From the NCBI GenBank assembly GCA_014802625.1, contig JAAVBX010000003.1:141544-205343 (forward strand): 63,800 nucleotides of DNA, read 5' to 3'. Origin of the DNA: a bacterium. Lineage in GTDB: Bacteria; Bacteroidota; Bacteroidia; Bacteroidales; Muribaculaceae. The notes under the pieces were generated by a model, which saw nothing but the letters and a program-made list of their open reading frames with translations, was not told the DNA's origin and did no database searches. The number at the start of each line of letters is the position of its first letter. The first letter of the stretch is position 1. Shown here piece by piece: positions 24,462 to 32,080 of the stretch. The position numbers and the translations under genes are program-made.

Positions 24462-26318
24462 ATGATTTCACGCAATAGATTGACAATAGTAATGGTGGCA
24501 TCCGCTCTCTCATTCGGGGGAGCGGGTGTCTTCGCTCAGACGGAGAGGGATATAAACTTCGCCGACGCCGCCTTGAGAAACTGGGGCACCGGGTTGATGG
24601 AGACGTATGACGTGGCAATCAGACTCGGGGGCAACGGTTTGGCCGATTGCAAGGTGGAGGCCATATCGATTCCGCTTCCGGAGGGAGATGGCCTCAAAGA
24701 TGTAAGCTTATGGATGAGCCGCAGCCTGACGCTTAACGGGAAAGAGAATGTGCCTGATGTGGCCTCCTACACCGTCACGCCGGCGGATGGCGTGGCCCGA
24801 ATTTCACTTCCGGAACCTGTGGAGATAGGGGAGGGCCTTTATGTAGGATGTAGCTTCAGCGTAACGGATCTTAATGATATGACAAAGGCTCCTCTGAGCG
24901 TTTCGACATCAGACACATCCGGAGCTTTCTGCATCCATACATCTCGCAAATACTCCAAATGGGATACTACCGGGCTCGGGCTTGCGCTTGACATGACGGT
25001 CACCATCGGGGGTGAATTTCATGATGCCGATATAGAATTGGCGGATTGTCAGGAGGGTAATGTTGTCGCGGGCCAATTATGGACCCCCGGCATCATGATA
25101 CGCAATTTGGGTCTCGAACCATGTCGGGCGTTAAGCTACCGGCTAAGTGTAGACGGAGGGGAGAGCCTGGAGGAAAGTGTTGTGCTGTCAGAGCCGATAA
25201 CGTCTTATTACGGCGATCCGATTGCAATCGCGCTCAATCCGGTTTCGGCGGCCGGCGACGGCAGTCACGAATGGAGTGTGGAGATTCTGACGGTCAACTC
25301 TATCCCGAACACACAGCATCATAACAGCGGGAACGGACAAGTCCATGTCTGGCCTTATGCTCCTGAGCGACTGCCGCTGATGGAGGAATATACGGGTACA
25401 TGGTGTGGCTGGTGTCCGCGTGGCGCCGTAGGTATGGCCAAGATGCAGGAGAAGTATGGGGAAAAGTTCGTGGGGATGGTTTACCATACTGACGCATCAA
25501 AGGATCCGATGGTCACGACGACCCCTGCCACGGAATATGCCGGTGCGCCATGGGGAGTGCTGGACAGAACTCTCGATGCCGATCCCTTCTACGGATTGAC
25601 CGAATACTGTCAATCATTCACCGAGGGTATCGAGACGGCATGGCTGATGCGTCGTGACACGCTGACTCCCGTAGAAATCTCCGGAACAGCAGAATGGAGC
25701 GATGAGGAGAAGAACGCTATCCGGATGACGGCAAAGGTCACCTCGGTCAGGGATTTCAAGGATGCGGATCTGAGAATCGGCTGGTTCGTAGTGGCCGACG
25801 GCTTGAAAGGGACGACTGCTGAATGGTTGCAATCAAATTACTATTCGGAAGATGAGCGGTATGCTTCGGGCGACCTCTCGGTACTGTATGACTCGCCGAG
25901 ATATATGGCGGGTATGGAATTCGATCATGTCCTAGTGTATACGCCTGACGCTTACGGCTCTGCCGGATCATTACCGTCATCGATGGAGATGCTTAAGGAA
26001 TATGGCAGCGCGATGGAAATCGCACTCGCCGATGCAGTCAATAAGGCCGGAGAAAGTCTTGTGCAGGATAAATCGCGACTCCACATAGTGTTGGCCGTAA
26101 TCGATGCCTCGACCAACAGTGTGCTGAACTGCTGCAACGTCGCAATCACTGATTCGGGTGCCGGTATCGGTGAGGTGGGAGAAGAAACGGTAGTGGCCGA
26201 AAGATACTATGACCTTCTGGGCCGCCCTGTTCAACCCGAGGAAGCTCAAGGGACTATCTGTATCCGCCTTATTGAATATGCCGACGGACATATCGAGTCG
26301 ACTCGCATAGTACGATAA
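24462..26318 (+). CDS. Omp28-like secreted protein with CxxC thioredoxin-like region and T9SS-type tail
   Basis: A 618-residue exported protein with a signal peptide ending near VFAQ (residue 26). Residues about 300-500 contain EEYTGTWCGWCPRGAVGMAKM, a thioredoxin-like C-G-W-C followed by KYGEKFVGMVYHTD, as in Omp28-type outer-membrane proteins of the Bacteroidales. The C-terminus has ERYYDLLGRPVQPEEAQGT and a TRIVR end like a sorting tail. The two cysteines could do redox chemistry or simply form a disulfide. It is co-transcribed with the secreted protein upstream, and both share tail and probable location. Confidence 0.82.
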   Translation: MISRNRLTIVMVASALSFGGAGVFAQTERDINFADAALRNWGTGLMETYDVAIRLGGNGLADCKVEAISIPLPEGDGLKDVSLWMSRSLTLNGKENVPDVASYTVTPADGVARISLPEPVEIGEGLYVGCSFSVTDLNDMTKAPLSVSTSDTSGAFCIHTSRKYSKWDTTGLGLALDMTVTIGGEFHDADIELADCQEGNVVAGQLWTPGIMIRNLGLEPCRALSYRLSVDGGESLEESVVLSEPITSYYGDPIAIALNPVSAAGDGSHEWSVEILTVNSIPNTQHHNSGNGQVHVWPYAPERLPLMEEYTGTWCGWCPRGAVGMAKMQEKYGEKFVGMVYHTDASKDPMVTTTPATEYAGAPWGVLDRTLDADPFYGLTEYCQSFTEGIETAWLMRRDTLTPVEISGTAEWSDEEKNAIRMTAKVTSVRDFKDADLRIGWFVVADGLKGTTAEWLQSNYYSEDERYASGDLSVLYDSPRYMAGMEFDHVLVYTPDAYGSAGSLPSSMEMLKEYGSAMEIALADAVNKAGESLVQDKSRLHIVLAVIDASTNSVLNCCNVAITDSGAGIGEVGEETVVAERYYDLLGRPVQPEEAQGTICIRLIEYADGHIESTRIVR

Positions 26319-26360
26319 TCTGCGACTCGCATAGTCTTATAATCATACAAGGAGAAAAAC

Positions 26361-26402
26361 ATACCACCGGACTGGTCGAGGCCAAGTCCGGTGGTATTGT
26401 TT
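26361..26402 (+). terminator. Terminator between the secreted pair and folE
   Basis: A 13-bp perfect stem pairs ATACCACCGGACT (26361-26373) with AGTCCGGTGGTAT (26385-26397), followed by TGTTTAT. It lies between convergent transcripts and may act in both directions. Confidence 0.75.
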
Positions 26403-26404
26403 AT

Positions 26405-26437
26405 CGTTAGAAATGCAATTTTCGTTAGAAATGCAAT
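26405..26437. repeat. 15-bp direct repeat
   Basis: CGTTAGAAATGCAAT occurs at 26405-26419 and again at 26423-26437, separated by three bases. It is a short local duplication next to the terminator and has no known role. Confidence 0.6.
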
Positions 26438-26452
26438 CAGAGGAGGGAGTCG

Positions 26453-27037
26453 TCAGATCTCGCAGAGTCTCATAAACTCCAGGCGTAGGCCGGGGTCATC
26501 GGCGAACTGACCGCAATAATCGAAAGTGACGGTGGAGGAATCCTGTTTCTCCACACCGCGCATTTTCATGCAGAGATGTTCGGCACGACAGCTGACAATC
26601 ACCCCCTTGTTGGGGAGAGCCTCATCGAGGAGACGGCACACCTGGGCGGTCAGACGTTCCTGCACCTGCAGTCGGCGTGCGAAAGTATCGACGATGCGGG
26701 CGAGTTTGGAGAGCCCGATCATCTTTCCGTCGGGGATATAACCGATGGAGACCTTTCCGAAGAAGGGGAGTATATGGTGTTCGCACATGCTGTAGAACTC
26801 GATGTCCTTGACGATGACCATCTGAGAGCCGTCGTGTTGGAAAATAGCCTTGCTCGCAATTTCAAGGGCATCCGTGCGGTAGCCCTGAGTGATGTCGAGC
26901 ATAGCTTTGGCTGCGCGCATCGGGGTCTTTACGAGCCCCTCTCTATCGGGATCTTCACCAATAAGGCGAAGAATCTCACGATAGTGCCATGCGATTTTCT
27001 CAGCCAGTTCCTGATCATGTGTCTCTTTTCTTGACAT
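26453..27037 (-). CDS. folE: GTP cyclohydrolase I
   Basis: A 194-residue cytoplasmic enzyme making 7,8-dihydroneopterin triphosphate from GTP, the first step of folate (and in some organisms queuosine) synthesis. It has the zinc and active-site motifs MCEHHILPFFGKVSIGYIP and SCRAEHLCMKMRGV, and the family signature GLSKLARIVDTFARRLQVQERLT. Length is normal. It is last in a minus-strand run tpiA, SPOR-protein gene, folE with a 49-bp gap upstream, an order familiar from Bacteroidales chromosomes. Confidence 0.97.
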   Translation of the reverse strand: MSRKETHDQELAEKIAWHYREILRLIGEDPDREGLVKTPMRAAKAMLDITQGYRTDALEIASKAIFQHDGSQMVIVKDIEFYSMCEHHILPFFGKVSIGYIPDGKMIGLSKLARIVDTFARRLQVQERLTAQVCRLLDEALPNKGVIVSCRAEHLCMKMRGVEKQDSSTVTFDYCGQFADDPGLRLEFMRLCEI

Positions 27038-27086
27038 ATCTGTTGGAGGTTTCGGAAAAACTTGAAAAACAGAAGATTCCGTAGTT

Positions 27087-27644
27087 TTATTTCATAACGA
27101 CAATCTGGCATTTCACCACTCTCATCTCATCGGCGAATGAGGGGAAGCTGCGGCGCAGCTCCACGAGGGCCTCGGATGCTTCGGAAGCGGAGCGGAAATT
27201 GCCGACGCGAGTGTACCAGTTAGGTGCGGAGGAGAAGGTGTAGACTTGACCGCGATACTTTGGGAACTTCGCGGTGATGGCGTTGCCGCGAGCGCGGGCA
27301 CGCGATTCGAGACTCGCCTGATTGCGTCCGTCGCTGAATACCTGGATACGGTAACCGGCCATTTTGTTAAGGCCCGGTTTCAGGGCTCGGGAAGCATTGG
27401 ATGCAGAAGAAGCCTTCTTATGGGAGGAGGGGGGAGTGAGAATCTTTTCCGTCAGGTCATCGTCAATTAGAATCTCGACATTGCCATCGGATGATTCCAC
27501 GATTTTTTGTATGACATTTACCCGAGTCTCGGATTCGCCGGCTTCGGGAGATGCGTCCTGCGCGCGGGCGGTGATGGCCGGCAACAGGAGTGAGATCATG
27601 AGAATCAACGTGGAGAGAAGAGTATGTTGGCGTCGGGTGGTCAT
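27087..27644 (-). CDS. Exported SPOR-domain protein
   Basis: A 185-residue protein with a signal peptide (TLILMISLLLPAITARAQ) and a C-terminal SPOR domain from about residue 105 (GYRIQVFSDGRNQASLESRARA ending MRVVKCQIVVMK). SPOR domains bind glycan strands of septal peptidoglycan stripped of stem peptides, so a periplasmic or outer-membrane-face role in division or wall maintenance is likely. The middle is low-complexity, rich in Ser, Lys and Ala. It lies between tpiA and folE on the same strand. Confidence 0.9.
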   Translation of the reverse strand: MTTRRQHTLLSTLILMISLLLPAITARAQDASPEAGESETRVNVIQKIVESSDGNVEILIDDDLTEKILTPPSSHKKASSASNASRALKPGLNKMAGYRIQVFSDGRNQASLESRARARGNAITAKFPKYRGQVYTFSSAPNWYTRVGNFRSASEASEALVELRRSFPSFADEMRVVKCQIVVMK

Positions 27645-27709
27645 AATGGATGAGACTGACGGGTTGTGAGAAAGGGAGAAAGGGGGTTAAAAGATTGAAA
27701 TCCCGCGAC

Positions 27710-27745
27710 TTTTACCGGTCATTCCGGATGAAATGACCGGTAAAA
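27710..27745. repeat. 14-bp perfect inverted repeat after tpiA
   Basis: TTTTACCGGTCATT (27710-27723) pairs perfectly with AATGACCGGTAAAA (27732-27745) across an 8-base loop. It is 29 bp past the tpiA stop. Neither strand has a T-run outside the stem, so it may stabilise a 3' end or partly terminate. Confidence 0.6.
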
Positions 27746-27774
27746 AGCCTGCAGGAAATATCATAGAGTATGGC

Positions 27775-28530
27775 TTAATTGAAAGCCTCGATGATGCCGA
27801 TGAAGTCCTCGGCTTTGAGAGCTGCGCCGCCGATAAGGCCGCCGTCAACGTCGGGCTTGGCGAAGAGCTCCTTGGCATTGGAGGGTTTGCAGCTGCCGCC
27901 GTAGAGAATCGATGTGTTGTCGGCGAGTTCCTTGCCATACTTGTCGGCGATTACCTTACGGATGTGAGCGTGCATATCCTGAGCCTGGTCGGCGGTAGCG
28001 GTTTTGCCGGTGCCGATAGCCCATACGGGTTCGTAGGCGATTACAATCTTAGCGAAGTCCTCGGGAGAGAGTTCGAAAAGAGCCTCTACCTGACCGGCCA
28101 CAACGTCATTGAAAGTGCCGTTCTCGCGCTCTTCGAGCACCTCGCCGACACAGAAGATGGGGGTGAGGCCGTTGGCGAGAGCCTGCTTTGTTTTAGCGAG
28201 GAGCTGCTCGTTGTTTTCGCCGAAGTACTGGCGACGCTCGCTGTGACCGAGGATGACATGTGAAGCGCCGGTGCTTTTCACCATAGCGGCGGAAACCTCG
28301 CCGGTGTAGGCACCCTTCTCATGTTCGGAGCAGTTTTCAGCGCCGAGGCCGATGAGATCCTGATCGATGACTGCGTTGACTGAAGTGAGATGAGTGAAGG
28401 GGACGCACACAACGACGTCGCAATTCTTCTCCTTGCCCTGCAGGAGGTTGTTGACCTGATCTGCGAGCTCCACGCCCTCGTCGAGGGTAGTGTTCATTTT
28501 CCAGTTGCCTGCAACAATGTTTTTTCTCAT
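27775..28530 (-). CDS. tpiA: Triosephosphate isomerase
   Basis: A 251-residue TIM-barrel enzyme that interconverts glyceraldehyde-3-phosphate and dihydroxyacetone phosphate. The catalytic residues are visible: Asn/Lys in VAGNWKMN, His in [15 protein letters not shown] and Glu in [15 protein letters not shown], with the phosphate-gripping loop after it. The C-terminus has the [12 protein letters not shown] and GGLIGGAAL motifs. Length is normal. It has a consensus promoter and a leader of about 70 bases holding an inverted repeat, and leads the run to the SPOR protein and folE. Confidence 0.98.
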   Translation of the reverse strand: MRKNIVAGNWKMNTTLDEGVELADQVNNLLQGKEKNCDVVVCVPFTHLTSVNAVIDQDLIGLGAENCSEHEKGAYTGEVSAAMVKSTGASHVILGHSERRQYFGENNEQLLAKTKQALANGLTPIFCVGEVLEERENGTFNDVVAGQVEALFELSPEDFAKIVIAYEPVWAIGTGKTATADQAQDMHAHIRKVIADKYGKELADNTSILYGGSCKPSNAKELFAKPDVDGGLIGGAALKAEDFIGIIEAFN

Positions 28531-28565
28531 AACTTAAGATATAAATTGTAGAGTTATCCAAGTAA

Positions 28566-28599
28566 GATAAGTAAGCGGACTTTCTAAAACTTACTTATC
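28566..28599 (-). promoter_or_regulatory. 10-bp inverted repeat in the tpiA leader
   Basis: GATAAGTAAG (28566-28575) and CTTACTTATC (28590-28599) form a perfect inverted repeat with a 14-base spacer, just downstream of the predicted start site. It could be a hairpin in the leader or an operator. Confidence 0.5.
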
Positions 28600-28605
28600 A
28601 ATTGG

Positions 28606-28637
28606 CAAAGTTAACCAAATTCTTTGACATCGGCAAA
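28606..28637 (-). promoter_or_regulatory. Promoter of tpiA
   Basis: On the minus strand TTTG (28637-28634), 20 bp, then TAACTTTG (28613-28606): a full match to the Bacteroidales consensus. Confidence 0.8.
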
Positions 28638-28677
28638 TAAATAGGGGAGAGTTTGCCGGTAACACCCCGGAAATTGA

Positions 28678-29934
28678 TTATGCGGGGGATGTGAGGTCGG
28701 CGGGAATCCGACTTGAGAGGATGGCGCTTCCGAAAATCATGACTCCTATGGCCACGAAAGCGATAGCCGAAGAGTGAAGGATATCGCCGAGCCCCACGAG
28801 AGGGGACACTACCGCACCGAAAATATAACCCACGAGTCCGAGAAGCGCGGAGGCACCTCCGGCATCCTGACGCCCTTCATTCATGGCCAGAGTATTGCTG
28901 ACGGTAAAAATCATGCCAAGACAGAAGAGTATAGGGAGCAGAGGGAGTTCGTAAGCCCAGAAACTATCTACGAACAACATCATAGCCGCTTCGACAAGCA
29001 CAAGAAACATCAGGGCGATGCCACCGACAAGGGCGGCCCGCTTCAGCACCTTGAATCTCAGGGCAATCATGGCTCCGGCGGCTACCAGCAACGCGTTGGC
29101 TCCCATAATACATCCGAAAACCACCTGCGAGAACCCGTAACGGGTCTGAATAATGAATGGAGCCGACGATATGTAGGCGAAGAGGAAGCCGAGGGCCGTC
29201 CCTTTCAGCAGCACATGGGTCATGAACCGGGAGTTGCGGGCGAGAGTCAGATAATTGCCGAAAGTGTCGAAGAGACTGCGCTTGGAACGCCGGCTCTCCG
29301 GAAGCGATTCCTTAAGTTTCGGAGAGAAGAGGAGGAGAATAATCCCGAAACCGGCGAGTGCCCAGAAGACACCCTTCCAGGTGAAACTATTGGATATAAA
29401 ACCACCGAGAACCGGGGCGGAAGCGGGGGCGATACCGTTGATAGCACCGATAATGGCCATAGTCTTGGCCAGCATCCTGCCGCCGTAGAAATCGGCGGGA
29501 ATCGTGCGGGCGAGAAAATAACCTCCGGAGGCGCCTACCCCCTGGAACAACCTGCACCAGAGGAAAAACTGTATGGTGGGGGAATAAATACTGGCGACGG
29601 CCGCGATTATGAAAAGAATGATCGTGGCTATCAAGACAGGTTTGCGTCCATACTTATCGCTGACGGGGCCGAGAATGATTTCTCCTACGCCGAGACCGAT
29701 CATGCCGGTGGTGAGTCCGAGTTGCACGGTGGAGACCGAGCAATGGAAAAAGCGGCACATGGAGGGTAGGGAGGGGAGATACATATCGTTGACGAAAGAG
29801 CCGAACGCGCTGAGCCCGGCCAGATAGATGACGAGGAAAGTAAAACTGACGCCGGCCGCGAGAGCGGCCTGACTTACGGGATGCCGCTTCCCCGAGGGGG
29901 AGGAAGCAGGGGTGGAATCATTTGTGTTTTTCAT
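28678..29934 (-). CDS. Multidrug efflux MFS transporter (Bcr/CflA type)
   Basis: A 418-residue major facilitator protein with 12 predicted membrane helices. The loop 2-3 signature GPVSDKYGRKPVLIAT lies near residue 85, and the Bcr/CflA-like stretch FVNDMYLPSLPSM follows the first helix. These transporters exchange protons for drugs or small metabolites across the inner membrane; the true substrate is unknown. The gene has no close partner on its strand and is divergent from the PUL regulator, with 138 bp between the two start codons. Confidence 0.92.
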   Translation of the reverse strand: MKNTNDSTPASSPSGKRHPVSQAALAAGVSFTFLVIYLAGLSAFGSFVNDMYLPSLPSMCRFFHCSVSTVQLGLTTGMIGLGVGEIILGPVSDKYGRKPVLIATIILFIIAAVASIYSPTIQFFLWCRLFQGVGASGGYFLARTIPADFYGGRMLAKTMAIIGAINGIAPASAPVLGGFISNSFTWKGVFWALAGFGIILLLFSPKLKESLPESRRSKRSLFDTFGNYLTLARNSRFMTHVLLKGTALGFLFAYISSAPFIIQTRYGFSQVVFGCIMGANALLVAAGAMIALRFKVLKRAALVGGIALMFLVLVEAAMMLFVDSFWAYELPLLPILFCLGMIFTVSNTLAMNEGRQDAGGASALLGLVGYIFGAVVSPLVGLGDILHSSAIAFVAIGVMIFGSAILSSRIPADLTSPA

Positions 29935-29995
29935 GTAATAAAAACAAACAAAGGTGTGCGAAAGATTGCAAAAGGTATAGAAAAAGCGCGCAAAT

Positions 29996-30027
29996 ATTGG
30001 TTATATCGCAATTATCAATTATCTTTG
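29996..30027 (+). promoter_or_regulatory. Promoter of the DUF6377 regulator gene
   Basis: TATCTTTG (30020-30027) matches the -7 consensus, with ATTG (29996-29999) 20 bp upstream as a three-of-four -33 box. The start codon is at 30073. Confidence 0.6.
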
Positions 30028-30072
30028 TCGGCAGAAACGATTCCTGAAAAACTTGACAGAAGAGAAACTACG

Positions 30073-31815
30073 ATGGACAACCTGCGGAAGATTTCCAATA
30101 GCCTACTTCTACTGATAATCCTGATCCTGTCGGCTCCGGAGACGGTAGCCGCCAAGGAATCCCTTCATCCCGGGGATTCCGAATATTATCTGCGTCGTCT
30201 TGACTCCCTGATTTCAAGGAAAGATGATTTCCAGACCGCGAGGGAGGAGCGGATCGCAATGATGAAGAGCAAATCGCGCGGCGACGTGACCCTCCATGAC
30301 CGGTATACGTCGGCCTCGGCCCTCGTGGATGAATATATGGCCTATAATGCCGATTCAGCCCTCAGATACGTCAACATAGCGCTCGGGCTTGCCGACGAGG
30401 CCGCCAACAAAGAATGGCAGATAAGCAGCCATATCAGGAAATCCGAGCTTCTTACCGGGACAGGATTGTTGAAGGAGGCGGAGCAAGAGATGGATATGAT
30501 CAAGCGCAGGGAGATTCCGGATGCCTATCTGCCGGCTTATTACGGACAGATGATATTCCTATACAGCCATCTCGGCAACTATACCGGTGGAAAGACGAAT
30601 GAATACTACGTGAAGGAGCGGGCCTATAAGGATTCCATCATGTCGGTCATCCAGCCGGGACATCCCGATTATCTATGGTATAAGGGGTGGGATATTCTCG
30701 GCTCCGACAAGAAAGACCCGGAGCTAATCCCCTCGCTGCTTGAAAAACTGAAAGATTCGCGCCTCGATTCCCGCGACGAGGCGCGCCAAAGCTACATGCT
30801 GGCCAAACTTTATGAATGGAATGGCGACCGGGAGAACTATAAAAAATATATGACTATGTCGGCTATCTGCGATGTCACGAGTGCGAACTCCGAGATAGCC
30901 TCCCTCGAAGAGCTGGCCAAGATTATGTTTGATTCCGGAAAGGGGGACATCGACCGCGCCTACTCCTATATCAACTACAGTCTTAACAAGGCCTTGATAT
31001 ATCCCAACAGAGTGAGGACCTTGGGCATGGTCGGAACGCAAGATGAGATCAACGCCGCCTATCAGGAGCGAGCCCGCGAGCAGGAACGGAGAATACGGAT
31101 GTTCCTTATCATCGTGGGGGTGCTGGCGGCAATCTCCATCGCCACGGTCGTCATCATCATCTTGCAGAACCGAAAGCTATCCCGCCAACGGGAAAGTCTC
31201 GACGAGGTCAACAAGGATCTCAATACACATCTGCGCCAACTGTCAGAGGCCAAATCGCAACTCGCCGGGGCCAACGACCAACTCGCCCGACTTAACGAAG
31301 ACCTCCATGCGAAGAATGAGGAACTCAAGGAGGCCAACTATGTGAAGGAGGAATATATCGGCTACATATTCACAATCTGCTCCAACTATATCGGAAAGCT
31401 TGAGAAATTCAGGAAGAACATCCACGTCAAGGCCGTGGCCAAGAAATTCAAGGAGATCGAGGCGGAGACGGAGGGATCGGACATCGTGAAGCAGGAGCTG
31501 AAGGATTTCTACAAATCATTCGACACGGTCTTCCTGCACATTTATCCCGACTTCATCAGCGACTTCAACTCCCTCCTCCAGCCCGACAAGCAGATAGTGC
31601 CGAAAGAGGAGGAGTTGCTCACCACGGAGCTGAGAATCTATGCCCTCGTCAGGCTCGGAATCACCGACAGTGTGAAGATTGCGGAATTCCTGCACTGCTC
31701 TCCGCAGACAGTCTACAACAACCGCTTCAAGGTGAGGAGCAAGGCCAATGTCCCGCGCGAGGAATTCGCCGAGACGGTCAGGAGACTGGGGAAATTTATG
31801 GACCGCCCCTCCTGA
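30073..31815 (+). CDS. DUF6377-type transmembrane regulator of the adjacent PUL
   Basis: About 580 residues from ATG 30073; the frame is open further upstream but lies across the promoter. A signal peptide (SLLLLIILILSAPETVAA) leads to a periplasmic TPR-like helical region (about residues 30-315). A membrane helix follows (FLIIVGVLAAISIATVVIIIL), then a coiled coil (about 360-410) and a C-terminal DUF6377 region (VKEEYIGYIFTICSNYIGKLEKF...). That region ends in a LuxR-like HTH (ITDSVKIAEFLHCSPQTVYNNRF). Proteins of this build sit beside susC genes and are thought to sense a periplasmic glycan and activate the locus. It lies 265 bp upstream of the susC-like gene on the same strand. Confidence 0.88.
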   Translation: MDNLRKISNSLLLLIILILSAPETVAAKESLHPGDSEYYLRRLDSLISRKDDFQTAREERIAMMKSKSRGDVTLHDRYTSASALVDEYMAYNADSALRYVNIALGLADEAANKEWQISSHIRKSELLTGTGLLKEAEQEMDMIKRREIPDAYLPAYYGQMIFLYSHLGNYTGGKTNEYYVKERAYKDSIMSVIQPGHPDYLWYKGWDILGSDKKDPELIPSLLEKLKDSRLDSRDEARQSYMLAKLYEWNGDRENYKKYMTMSAICDVTSANSEIASLEELAKIMFDSGKGDIDRAYSYINYSLNKALIYPNRVRTLGMVGTQDEINAAYQERAREQERRIRMFLIIVGVLAAISIATVVIIILQNRKLSRQRESLDEVNKDLNTHLRQLSEAKSQLAGANDQLARLNEDLHAKNEELKEANYVKEEYIGYIFTICSNYIGKLEKFRKNIHVKAVAKKFKEIEAETEGSDIVKQELKDFYKSFDTVFLHIYPDFISDFNSLLQPDKQIVPKEEELLTTELRIYALVRLGITDSVKIAEFLHCSPQTVYNNRFKVRSKANVPREEFAETVRRLGKFMDRPS

Positions 31816-31875
31816 AAACGGCTTCCGGAAGATTCCAAGAGGCGCAGGAAAGCTTACTTCAAACCCCTGTTTATA

Positions 31876-31912
31876 AAATGTCAAAACGTTGTTATTCAAT
31901 GTTTTGGCATTT
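31876..31912 (+). terminator. Probable terminator after the regulator gene
   Basis: AAATGTCAAAAC (31876-31887) pairs with GTTTTGGCATTT (31901-31912), eleven Watson-Crick pairs and one T-G. It is followed by a pyrimidine-rich TACTTTTATTTACCTTT stretch. It separates the regulator from the PUL operon. Confidence 0.55.
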
Positions 31913-31966
31913 ACTTTTATTTACCTTTACCCTTTACCTGCCGCTACACCCGCTGAAAACAATTAT

Positions 31967-31974
31967 TAACTTTG
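31967..31974 (+). promoter_or_regulatory. Putative -7 element of the PUL operon
   Basis: TAACTTTG matches the -7 consensus, 107 bp upstream of the susC-like ATG. No TTTG is found 19-21 bp upstream, which fits a promoter needing an activator such as the adjacent regulator. Confidence 0.5.
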
Positions 31975-32080
31975 CAGTGCGATTCCAAATAAAAAAGTTA
32001 AAGCGAAAGAGAAACAAGCGAAAGCCCAGTGCAGATCAAAATCTACAAACCTACCTAAATTATCCAAACTATAAACCTAC

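Noticed and set aside
27710-27745. Classical terminator for tpiA
   Set aside because: The stem is perfect but no T-run follows on either strand, so it is listed as an inverted repeat only.
30073-31815. Longer start at 29881 for the DUF6377 gene
   Set aside because: It would include the promoter at 29996-30027 and destroy the signal peptide; ATG 30073 is the natural start.
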